Of a DNA stretch of 64,000 nt, positions 16,254 through 24,765 are shown piece by piece (within the stretch, counting starts at the first letter, position 1; each line of letters starts with the position of its first letter). The notes beneath the pieces were generated by a model. It saw only the letters and a program-made list of their open reading frames with translations. It did no database searches and had not been told where the DNA came from. The stretch comes from JAEXOD01 sp043805435 (GTDB lineage: Bacteria; Bacteroidota; Ignavibacteria; Ignavibacteriales; Melioribacteraceae). Made by a program: the position numbers and the translations under genes. The stretch covers positions 8,751 to 72,750 of the forward strand of contig JAZDHY010000065.1 in NCBI GenBank assembly GCA_043805435.1, in the 5' to 3' direction.

Positions 16254-19202
16254 TTATTTTAAAAGTATAGATTTTATTGTTTTGGAATATGTAGGCGTTT
16301 TGAGTGTTACAAAATAAATTCCACCGGCAACATATTCGTTTTTATCGTTTGTGCTGTTCCATTGTGTGGAATAGTTCCCTGTGTTATAATTATCGTTTAC
16401 TAAAGTTTTAATTCTATTACCCAAAATATCAAAAATTGTAATTTTTACAAAACATTGTTCTTTTATTGTAAAATTAAATGTTGTTGAATTATTAAACGGA
16501 TTTGGATAGTTTTGATATAAATTAAAATGTTCAATTATTTCAGGTTCAGTATTAATTATTCCTGATACTCCTGCCCCAAAAGCCTCAATACCAAACCATG
16601 GTGTGTTAAAAATATTCTGGTCTATTACAAATTCATAAATGTTTTGATTAGCAGGGAAAATCTTAAACTTTGTAGAATTATTTAATTCTCCAATTGGTGA
16701 AAGGGGATAAACAATAATTGAATCGGCATTTATATTTAGTTTAAATGATATTATGTTTGAGGATAATTTGGTTGGAGACGTACCCCAATTATTATTAATT
16801 GAAGTTGTACCTGACCAAATCATGTTTGTGTTTTGGACTTTAGAAATAATTGTTAAAAGTGATTTATTTGAAACTGATAAAGAATCTTTTGTTAACGAAA
16901 GCCATGTTACAGCACCAAAATCGCTGCTGTTAACAATAGTCATGCTGCCTAAATTTATGTTGGTAAAATTATTTAAGTATCCTGTAATACCAATATATTG
17001 CGGTGTTTTAATAGTTAATAGACCGTTTGTATTAAAAATTATCTGTTCGGTATCGGTTTTATAAGTGGATGGATTACCGGTATTTAACAAATTAAAATCA
17101 GTTGATGTTAAACTTTCAAACGATTCTGTCTCTACGCCGTGTAGAAATGCAATCTTTGAATCGAAAAAAGAATATCCGGACCAATAATTATTATCAATTG
17201 AGGGAATTTTTAAAATATCTTCTTTGGAATAATTTAAATAAATTTTTTCTGTTGAGGGTGATACTAAATAATTCCTAAACAAAAATGCCATTGTAGGGTT
17301 CAAAGCCATAAAAACAGAATTTCGCTGGATGTTAAAATATCCTGTAATTTTATCGGTTTCCCAATCAAAAGAATCGTTATAATCGTAAAACATTATGCCA
17401 TCAGCGTCATGAAATGAAGAATAAGCAGATAAAAAAATCGGCCCTTCGCATTGGAACCTGTTTGGAAAAGGGTGGTTATATTCACTAATTGTATAGGGTT
17501 TGCCCTTAAATTTTGAACCGGAAAATAACGAAGATATTGTAGAATTTTCTGCTGACTTTGTCATTGATGTATTAGCAATAAACCAATCGGTAGATGACCA
17601 AGGAATATTAGGAAAAGATGGGTGTTCCCAATAAGCATGGTTATCCAAATAATCCAATTTAGACTGCACAATTAAATCTTGCGCGCCAATATTCCAATTT
17701 GTACCAACTATTGGAACTTTTACTCCTAATGTGTTTTTTAGATAATCTTTCATTTCGCTAAAATAGTCATCCTCAACTTTCAAGTAAAATTCGGAAATAT
17801 CTTTAGTTCTATTAATTGTAAATCCAACTAAATCTTTATAATCATTTCTTTTAATATTTAGAAATTCAAGCGATTCATTTTCCAAAAGGCCATCTATTGA
17901 TGCTGTTTTTAAAGAAATTTCGTCAAACCAATAAGTACCAATTTCCGGAAACTGAAAAGTAAGTCTTCCATTAGTAATAACATCTTCCGAACATTTAACA
18001 TTAATTGTATAAATTTGCCATTGAGTATTAAGGGAAATTTCTTTTCCTCCATAATATGTATATGGGTCGTCACCATTCATTAAACCGACATTAATTGTTT
18101 TATAATTATCGGAACGGGCGGCAAACTTAATTACATATGTTGAATCTTTTTTAAATATTAAATTGCTTTGTCTCCATTGACAGTGCCATGCTGTTCCGGT
18201 TCCATTTGTAACTGCAATTTTTGCCGAAAGCAAACCTGCATATGGGTTAATGATATCTCTGGTTACATATCCGGCAGCACCATTATGAAGTTCTAAAAAC
18301 CATGCGGTTGTTATTGGTAAACTTTCAAAATCATTATTTATAATCTTATTTAAAGTCCCGGCCGGAATTGTTCCTTGATTCCAATAATTGCTTAACTGTA
18401 ATGTGGTTCCATATTTGGTCAGTAAAAAATTATTCCATAAACTATCTAAAAGTTTATTATGTTTATATGTTAAAATTCCGCCGTTATTAATAGGTTTTAA
18501 CTTGCCATCGTGCCACATACGAAAGAGTGAATTTTCGTTTGTAATTTCAACCATTGCCATAGCCGGGTCGTTAATTAACGATAGGCCGGTATATGGATTT
18601 ATATGAGTTAATAATTGATTGGCATATTCCTTTTGCAGTTCAATTAATTGCCTGTCAAAAAAAGTGACACCTTTCCCAAATTCAGGAAGCGAATCGGCAG
18701 CGGCTACTCCATCCGAAATTCTGAATGTTCTACCTACATGTAAATTGATATTAGAATAAATTCCATTTTCTTTTAATTTACTGAATAAATATTCATATTT
18801 ATCCAAATTTGTAACATTAAATGTTCTGGTATTAGGTGTTTGATAAAACAAGGATCCTGATGACCAAGGATTATCCATATGATGAAAACGCATTAAATTA
18901 AAGCCCAATTTCCTCATTCTGCCCGCAATGTCGGAAGCTTTGTTTTTGGCTGGGAAGGCACCTTCGGCAGCTAAGTTTCCGCCCCAAAATCGGATTCGTT
19001 CATCATTAACAACAAAATTACCGTTTTGATTTATCTGTACAAAATGATTTCCCAAAATTGGATTAACAGGAAAACTAGGAAGAAATTTTTGGGTAGTAGA
19101 ATCAGCAGGTGGCATGTAAAAAGTAAAACCGCCTGAAAAATTTTGAGCAAAACAAGTTGAAATGTTAGTTGTTAAAAATAAAAATATAATAAGTTGGAAC
19201 AA
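16254..19202 (-). CDS. T9SS-exported glycosidase of clan GH-A with an internal carbohydrate-binding module
   Basis: This is a 982-residue surface enzyme. After a signal peptide (~1-19, ending CFAQ) comes a TIM-barrel start (RFWGGNLAAEGAFPA, RKLGFNLMRFHHMDNPW). The acid/base glutamate is probably in MVEITNENSLF and the nucleophile in YTISEYNHPFPN. Between them, residues ~290-435 look like a CBM4/9-type beta-sandwich (INNDFESLPITTAWFLELHN ... YWFDEISLK), so the module is inserted into the barrel. The C-terminus (~905-982) is a T9SS tail (NYPNPFNNSTTFNF). The only in-frame start here is TTG at 19202, without a ribosome binding site. The family number is uncertain (GH5-like); beta-glucan is the likely substrate from context. 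Confidence 0.82.
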   Translation of the reverse strand: MFQLIIFLFLTTNISTCFAQNFSGGFTFYMPPADSTTQKFLPSFPVNPILGNHFVQINQNGNFVVNDERIRFWGGNLAAEGAFPAKNKASDIAGRMRKLGFNLMRFHHMDNPWSSGSLFYQTPNTRTFNVTNLDKYEYLFSKLKENGIYSNINLHVGRTFRISDGVAAADSLPEFGKGVTFFDRQLIELQKEYANQLLTHINPYTGLSLINDPAMAMVEITNENSLFRMWHDGKLKPINNGGILTYKHNKLLDSLWNNFLLTKYGTTLQLSNYWNQGTIPAGTLNKIINNDFESLPITTAWFLELHNGAAGYVTRDIINPYAGLLSAKIAVTNGTGTAWHCQWRQSNLIFKKDSTYVIKFAARSDNYKTINVGLMNGDDPYTYYGGKEISLNTQWQIYTINVKCSEDVITNGRLTFQFPEIGTYWFDEISLKTASIDGLLENESLEFLNIKRNDYKDLVGFTINRTKDISEFYLKVEDDYFSEMKDYLKNTLGVKVPIVGTNWNIGAQDLIVQSKLDYLDNHAYWEHPSFPNIPWSSTDWFIANTSMTKSAENSTISSLFSGSKFKGKPYTISEYNHPFPNRFQCEGPIFLSAYSSFHDADGIMFYDYNDSFDWETDKITGYFNIQRNSVFMALNPTMAFLFRNYLVSPSTEKIYLNYSKEDILKIPSIDNNYWSGYSFFDSKIAFLHGVETESFESLTSTDFNLLNTGNPSTYKTDTEQIIFNTNGLLTIKTPQYIGITGYLNNFTNINLGSMTIVNSSDFGAVTWLSLTKDSLSVSNKSLLTIISKVQNTNMIWSGTTSINNNWGTSPTKLSSNIISFKLNINADSIIVYPLSPIGELNNSTKFKIFPANQNIYEFVIDQNIFNTPWFGIEAFGAGVSGIINTEPEIIEHFNLYQNYPNPFNNSTTFNFTIKEQCFVKITIFDILGNRIKTLVNDNYNTGNYSTQWNSTNDKNEYVAGGIYFVTLKTPTYSKTIKSILLK

Positions 19203-19246
19203 AAAAATAATGATAAATTTTGAATTTTTAATTTTTAATGATGGAT

Positions 19247-19277
19247 AAAAACCACAACAAAAAACGTTGTGGTTTTT
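19247..19277. terminator. Rho-independent terminator hairpin after the GH3/PA14 gene
   Basis: AAAAACCACAAC at 19247-19258 is the reverse complement of GTTGTGGTTTTT at 19266-19277, with a seven-base A-rich loop. A/T runs lie on both sides, so it should work in either direction. It separates the GH3 gene from the downstream T9SS glycosidase gene on the minus strand, making the latter a separate or partly read-through unit. Confidence 0.8.
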
Positions 19278-19382
19278 AATTGTTTTATATAAAAGTACTT
19301 TAATTATTAACCTCGTTACTAAAGTAGTAGCTACCAGCTTTTAATTTAATTTCTAATGGTAGAAATATTTGTTTATGACCAT

Positions 19383-21887
19383 TTAGTTTAATTCAATTTC
19401 TTGATTAAGTTTTATATCTTCTGATGAAGCACCAATTAATATTTTATATTTACATTTTTCCAGTTTCCAACTATCGGAATCAATATCGTAATAATTTAAC
19501 GAATTCAAATCCAAATTTAATTCAATTGTAGTTTCTTCGTTTGGATTTAGATATACTTTTTTAAAACCTTTTAATTCTTTTATTGCTCTATCAATTTTAG
19601 AATCAATTGCCTGCACATAAAGCTGCGTAATTTCCGCACCTAACATATATCCCGTATTTTTAACCTTAAATGTTATATTAATATCTTTTGCAGATTGTTT
19701 GACTACTAGATCGGAATATTTATATTTTGTATAAGATAAGCCGTAACCAAAAGGGAACAAAGGTGTTATGTTATTTTTTTCAAAATATCTATATCCAACA
19801 TAAATACCATCGGTATAATTTGTTGTTCCATCTTCTTTCAAATAGGATGAAAATGCTGAACAATCTTCCCATTTATTGGGATAAGTTATTGGTAATTTTC
19901 CTGATGGATTAAATTTGCCAAGTATTACATCAGCTATTGCATTGCCAATTTCTTGACCGGCAAAAAAACATTGTACTACCGTATTAACTTTATCAATCCA
20001 TTTATTCATCAAAATAGGCGAGCCTGATGTTAAAACAACAATAGTATTTTTATTCGCTTTTAATACTGCTTCTATTAGTTCGTCCTGTTTATTTGGCATA
20101 ACTAAATCTTCGCGGTCTTTCCCTTCGGATTCAAAGTGTTTTGTTGTTCCTACAAAAACTATAGCAAGATCACTTTTTTGGGCTATATTTATAGCCTGAG
20201 CCATTAAATCATCATCCGGCAGCTGCCAGCCGAATTTTACAATAGCATCTCCGGCATTTTCATAAAACTCAAGTTTTATTTTATATAGTTTATTCTGCTC
20301 GAAATCAATATTTATAAAATTGGTTAATTCACCATGATCTTTCCAGTCATCAATTAATAATTCGTCCTCAATGTATAGTCTTGTGCCGTCATCAGCTGAA
20401 ACATTAAGCGTAAATGTGCCTGTTTTTGGTGCTTTTAGATATCCTTCCCATCTTGCAGAAAAATTATCAGCAGAAATATTTTCGTTAGGTTTGTCTCCGC
20501 CCCAAATATGATTAATCGATTTTTCTGTAATTTCAACTTTAGGATTACCGGTAAGAGACATGTTATCAAAATAACTTACTTTTATTCCGCTTTCTTTTCC
20601 ATCTTTATCAATAAAAAAATATTCTTCGCCAATAACAGGTGAATCTCCGTCTAAAATAATACCGGGCGCATAATTTATTTCAACGTTTTTATCAATTTTT
20701 TCTCTTAATGCCTGTAGGGGAGAAACGGAATAAAACGGACTCATTTGTGAGCTTCCTCCTCCGCCAATTCTTGCATAGTCTGCATTTGGGCCAATTATTG
20801 CAATTGAGCTGATATTATCTGTGTATATCGGAAGAGTTTCGAATTTGTTTTTTAATAGTACAATCCCTTTAACGGCACTTTCATAAGCAAGTTTTTTATG
20901 CTCTTCATTATTTAATTTAGATTTATCATATTTGTAATCATCAAACAAACCGATTTTGAACATAATAGTTAAAATACGTGCTACTTTATCGTTTAATTTT
21001 GATAACTGTAGTTCACCATTTTCAATTTTAGACAAAAGTGCATCCGAATTTAGATAAACTCCTTTTGGCATTTCTAAATCCAATCCGCTGTTATAGGTTG
21101 GTACAGAGCTGTGCACGGCACCCCAATCGGACATTACCAGACCTTTAAATCCCCACTCTTTTTTTAATTTATCTATTAATAAAAAATCATTTTCACTTGC
21201 ATAAAAATCATTAATTTTATTATATGCCGACATCACTGCATAAACATCTGCTTCCAAAACAGCCGCTTTAAAAGCGGGCAGATAAATTTCATTTAATGCA
21301 CGTTTATCTACTATTGTATTTACAAAATCGCGTTGGTATTCTTGGTTATTGCATGCAAAGTGTTTTACTGTTGCAACAACATTTTCACTCTGAACTCCTT
21401 TAATATACTCAATAGCCAAACGCGAGGTTAACCATGGATCTTCACCAAACGACTCAAAATTTCTGCCACCCTGCGGAATACGGGCAATGTTTACACACGG
21501 GCCTAAAATTACATGCCTTTCTTTTGATTTTACTTCTTCACCAATTGCTTTGCCAACTTTATAAATTAGTTCAGGTTCCCAGCTTGATGCTAATGAAATA
21601 CCGGAAGGAAATGCAGTTGCTTCATCCCATCTAACGCCTAAAGGTCCATCAGTCATATTTAGGGGAGGGATATTTAATCTTTCAATGGGAGTTGTTGCAA
21701 AACCGGTGCCACCAAGCAAACTAATTTTTTCTTCAATTGTTAATAATTGAAGAAGATTCTCTACACGTTGTTCAATGGATAATTTTATGTTTTGATAAGG
21801 ATAATTATCTTGAGTAAAAGTGTTGTTATATAAAAAACAACAAGATAATATTATTGTAATAACAAAAACAAATGAATACTTTTTCAT
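19383..21887 (-). CDS. Exported GH3 beta-glucosidase with PA14 insertion
   Basis: This 834-residue GH3 enzyme removes glucose from beta-linked oligosaccharides. The catalytic nucleophile is Asp in GLVMSDWGAVHSS; KHFACNNQEYQRDF and GEDPWLTSRLA are further GH3 landmarks. A PA14 domain (WEGYLKAPKTGTFTLNVSAD, then TRLYIEDELLIDDW) is inserted in the second GH3 domain, at about residues 410-545. A C-terminal fibronectin-III-like domain (~735-830) follows. The frame is open 10 codons further upstream, but AGGAAGAG sits just before the ATG at 21887 and the protein from there begins with a signal peptide (MKKYSFVFVITIILSCCF), so that start is chosen. The PA14 insert is typical of plant- and cellobiose-active GH3 enzymes. 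Confidence 0.95.
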   Translation of the reverse strand: MKKYSFVFVITIILSCCFLYNNTFTQDNYPYQNIKLSIEQRVENLLQLLTIEEKISLLGGTGFATTPIERLNIPPLNMTDGPLGVRWDEATAFPSGISLASSWEPELIYKVGKAIGEEVKSKERHVILGPCVNIARIPQGGRNFESFGEDPWLTSRLAIEYIKGVQSENVVATVKHFACNNQEYQRDFVNTIVDKRALNEIYLPAFKAAVLEADVYAVMSAYNKINDFYASENDFLLIDKLKKEWGFKGLVMSDWGAVHSSVPTYNSGLDLEMPKGVYLNSDALLSKIENGELQLSKLNDKVARILTIMFKIGLFDDYKYDKSKLNNEEHKKLAYESAVKGIVLLKNKFETLPIYTDNISSIAIIGPNADYARIGGGGSSQMSPFYSVSPLQALREKIDKNVEINYAPGIILDGDSPVIGEEYFFIDKDGKESGIKVSYFDNMSLTGNPKVEITEKSINHIWGGDKPNENISADNFSARWEGYLKAPKTGTFTLNVSADDGTRLYIEDELLIDDWKDHGELTNFINIDFEQNKLYKIKLEFYENAGDAIVKFGWQLPDDDLMAQAINIAQKSDLAIVFVGTTKHFESEGKDREDLVMPNKQDELIEAVLKANKNTIVVLTSGSPILMNKWIDKVNTVVQCFFAGQEIGNAIADVILGKFNPSGKLPITYPNKWEDCSAFSSYLKEDGTTNYTDGIYVGYRYFEKNNITPLFPFGYGLSYTKYKYSDLVVKQSAKDINITFKVKNTGYMLGAEITQLYVQAIDSKIDRAIKELKGFKKVYLNPNEETTIELNLDLNSLNYYDIDSDSWKLEKCKYKILIGASSEDIKLNQEIELN

Positions 21888-21962
21888 AATTCTCTTCCTG
21901 AATTTTAATTTTGGCAAATTTTAATTGCAAAATAATATATGAATAAAAATAATATCAAAAAA

Positions 21963-23192
21963 TTATTGTTTATTTTTTAATCCTAAAGCTTCAAGATATT
22001 CGTAATTTATTTTGCAGTTATTTAATTTCATGTTTTCAAGATAATCGGTGAGAGCTTTGTTAATAATTTGACTGTTTGGGCGGTTATTTCTAATCTCTTC
22101 GTAAGAAATGGATTTGGAATTTGCAAAACTAATTATACTATCAAATTCTGTTGTACGATTAATAGAAACAACACATCTATCGGAATCCATTTTTTTATAT
22201 GGCCAAAAGCACCAGCCGATATTATTTTTTTCTAAAACTGATCTAAATTCTTTTATCCATTGATTTGTATTTTCTCCGCTCTCTCCCAAATAAATAGGAA
22301 CTTCATATTTATTGCTATAATCAATATAATTTTGAATAACATCTTGTGTTGTTGAACTCCAATATTTGTGAAATGTATATACCAATTTGGAATCAAATGG
22401 GGCTCCAAAAACAGAAAAGTCGGAATTCCATTGAGCTCCGGCAATAAAAAACAAATGGTTTTTATCAACGGTTCTTATTTCTTCGGTAAGCTGCTTAAAA
22501 AACGGCTCCAATTTTGGATTTAATTTTTCTTTATCAAAATAATGGGCAATAGGTTCATTTAAAAAGTCATAACCAAGTATTATTGGCTCATTGGCATAAA
22601 TTGAAGCCAGTTTTTTCCATATTGCAATAGTGTTTTTTTGATCTTCAATGCTGTCAAATAAAAAGGGATAACCGAAACTGTCATCAATATTATCGCCTGT
22701 TTGACCGCCCGGGGCACAATGCATATCTAATAATACATATAATGATTCGATTTTGCACCATTCAACAAGTCTATCCAATAGGGCATACCCAATTCCTTCT
22801 AGTTTATTGTTATCTTCATCAAAAAACATGGAATAATGAAAAGGGATACGTATTGAATTAAATCCAAGTTCTTTAATTTTTTTTATATCATTAATTTTTA
22901 TATAATTTTCTCTATATTCATTCCAAAATTTTCTAGCTTCGGAAGGTCCAATTAAAGTATTAAAAAAATTATATATCCTTGTTGGTGAACTTATTTGTTC
23001 AAATTTTATGAAATAACCTTCAGGAACTAACCAGTTGCCAAGGTTAATACCTTTAAGTAAAATAGGTTTTCCTTCCAAATCAATTATTTGAGTGCCCCTT
23101 GCCGAAATGTAATTGTTTTCTTGGCAATAGAGAGAATTGTAGATTATTACAGTAAAACATATTAGAAAAAAATATTTTAAGATACTACTCAT
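21963..23192 (-). CDS. Secreted GH5 endo/exo-glucanase
   Basis: This is a 409-residue GH5-family glycosidase. After a signal peptide comes the entry strand ISARGTQIIDLEGKPILLKGINLGNW, typical of exo-1,3-glucanase-like and cellulase GH5 members. Further landmarks are FNSIRIPFHYSMFFDE, LDMHCAPGGQTGDNIDD, the acid/base Glu in GYDFLNEPIAHYF and the nucleophile Glu in IYLGESGENT. The start is the ATG at 23192, which has GGGGGAT upstream; a TTG four codons earlier is less likely. It sits 16 bases after the GH-A lipoprotein gene, in one operon. From the LLKGINLGNW/PGGQ signature it may act on beta-1,3-glucan oligomers, but the exact specificity is an inference. Confidence 0.92.
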   Translation of the reverse strand: MSSILKYFFLICFTVIIYNSLYCQENNYISARGTQIIDLEGKPILLKGINLGNWLVPEGYFIKFEQISSPTRIYNFFNTLIGPSEARKFWNEYRENYIKINDIKKIKELGFNSIRIPFHYSMFFDEDNNKLEGIGYALLDRLVEWCKIESLYVLLDMHCAPGGQTGDNIDDSFGYPFLFDSIEDQKNTIAIWKKLASIYANEPIILGYDFLNEPIAHYFDKEKLNPKLEPFFKQLTEEIRTVDKNHLFFIAGAQWNSDFSVFGAPFDSKLVYTFHKYWSSTTQDVIQNYIDYSNKYEVPIYLGESGENTNQWIKEFRSVLEKNNIGWCFWPYKKMDSDRCVVSINRTTEFDSIISFANSKSISYEEIRNNRPNSQIINKALTDYLENMKLNNCKINYEYLEALGLKNKQ

Positions 23193-23208
23193 TTCATCCC
23201 CCAATAGG

Positions 23209-24555
23209 TTAGTTTTTAAACATTAATTGAACTGCATAATATGCTTTCCTAGGTGTCCATTCATCTAATCCGTCGTTATCGGAATCGGGAGATAAGGCAA
23301 TTAGTCCCCAAAATTCCTCATTCGAAAATCCATCGGGGTGAGTATTTGTTTGATAACCGCCGTAATTTTCATGCGACCACGGATCGGTATCTTTCCACCA
23401 TTCGTCCGTAAATTCAAACATGGTTCCTCCTATACAATAATCACTTGAAGAAACGATTTGAATCCAATTGGCAAGAATAAAATCAGCTTGTGTTTGTTGA
23501 TATTCTGTTTTTGTTCTATTATCTAATGCATCAATTCCCCATTCGGTAAGTACAACAGGTTTATTTGAAGCATTTTTGTAAGTTAATAAATTTGGACCTA
23601 AATCCCATTGGTAAATATTAGAAGCCCAAAGATCAATATAAGTTAAATAACCGTCATCGGCCGACATACCCCTGCTGCCAATGTTAGAAAAATTTCCATT
23701 ATTTATAGCCACAGGATGATATTTATCGCCTTCAATTTTATAAGCTGCAATTGCAAGTTCTTGACATAATGTGTACCAATTTGCATTATTCCCGTTTTGG
23801 TAATTTTGTTCATTACCTAAATTCCACATCAAAACACTTTTATAGTCCTTATATTCAATCACAAATTGTTCAAATTCGTCAATAATGGTTTTTCTAACAG
23901 TAGTATCCGATAAATTTAATGTGTAATCTACCCAAAACCCTAAAATTACAGCAATATTATTTTCTTCTGCTTTAATCAAAAAGTATTTATCAACTCCGGA
24001 ATACGTTCTTACGGTATTTACATTTAATTCTTTAAGATATGTAACACATCTATCCAATAAATTATTGGTTATTGGTAAATTGCCAATTGGAGTAGGGGAA
24101 AATGCAACTCCTTTAACTAAATAATTTGTATAAATTCCATCTCCGTCAAAATCCACTTCAAGTTTTTTATTGTTTATTCGTACAGCTCCTTTACTTTGTG
24201 GTTTTACTGAAGGGACATCATACGCAATTTTTGTTAATGAAGCGTTAATGGAAGAAATACCATTTACAGCACTAGGCACTTCAACTTCCGTTGTTTGATA
24301 TCCAACTCGTGATATCCTTAGTCTATGTCTGTCTTCAGGAACATTTTCCATTCTAAAGTAGCCATTATCATTTGTCCAAACCGGATTCATTTCGGGTTTT
24401 GTAGCTAAAAAGACGGCTGCTCTTCCAAGCGGGTTGTTATTGTTATCGGTTATTCTGCCCGAAATAACATTGGGGAAACTATATTCGGTTTTGTCTTCGC
24501 TGCAACTAATGCAAAATAAACTAATAACTACAAACAATAATTTTATTGATTTCAT
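23209..24555 (-). CDS. Lipoprotein glycosidase of clan GH-A (GH2-like barrel) with CarboxypepD-regulatory domain
   Basis: This is a 448-residue surface or periplasmic lipoprotein with lipobox LFCISC (Cys ~18). Residues ~30-110 are a CarboxypepD_reg-type beta-sandwich (ISGRITDNNNNPLGRAAVFL, VEVPSAVNGISSINASL). The rest is a TIM barrel: LKELNVNTVRTYSGVDKYFL, VILGFWVDYTL, the acid/base Glu in LMWNLGNEQNYQNG and the nucleophile Glu in VVLTEWGIDAL. It most resembles GH2-type or glucanosyltransferase barrels, without the usual GH2 N-terminal domains. AGAGAAATT precedes the ATG. Its place between GH3 and GH5 genes points to beta-glucan. The precise family cannot be fixed by eye. Confidence 0.8.
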   Translation of the reverse strand: MKSIKLLFVVISLFCISCSEDKTEYSFPNVISGRITDNNNNPLGRAAVFLATKPEMNPVWTNDNGYFRMENVPEDRHRLRISRVGYQTTEVEVPSAVNGISSINASLTKIAYDVPSVKPQSKGAVRINNKKLEVDFDGDGIYTNYLVKGVAFSPTPIGNLPITNNLLDRCVTYLKELNVNTVRTYSGVDKYFLIKAEENNIAVILGFWVDYTLNLSDTTVRKTIIDEFEQFVIEYKDYKSVLMWNLGNEQNYQNGNNANWYTLCQELAIAAYKIEGDKYHPVAINNGNFSNIGSRGMSADDGYLTYIDLWASNIYQWDLGPNLLTYKNASNKPVVLTEWGIDALDNRTKTEYQQTQADFILANWIQIVSSSDYCIGGTMFEFTDEWWKDTDPWSHENYGGYQTNTHPDGFSNEEFWGLIALSPDSDNDGLDEWTPRKAYYAVQLMFKN

Positions 24556-24765
24556 AATTTCTCTATATCCATAAATTCTTTAATGTTTAAACCATTCTTG
24601 GTTTCCAATTAACCAGGTAATCTTTTGTGTTTAATTTGACTGAAATAATATACTATCAGTCTTCAATTAATTACATTATTAGTATGCCATTTTTATTCGA
24701 TTCATCTAAATTATTATTAAAAACTCTGCCTAACTTTTTTAGCTGCAAATGTTAATTAATAAAAT

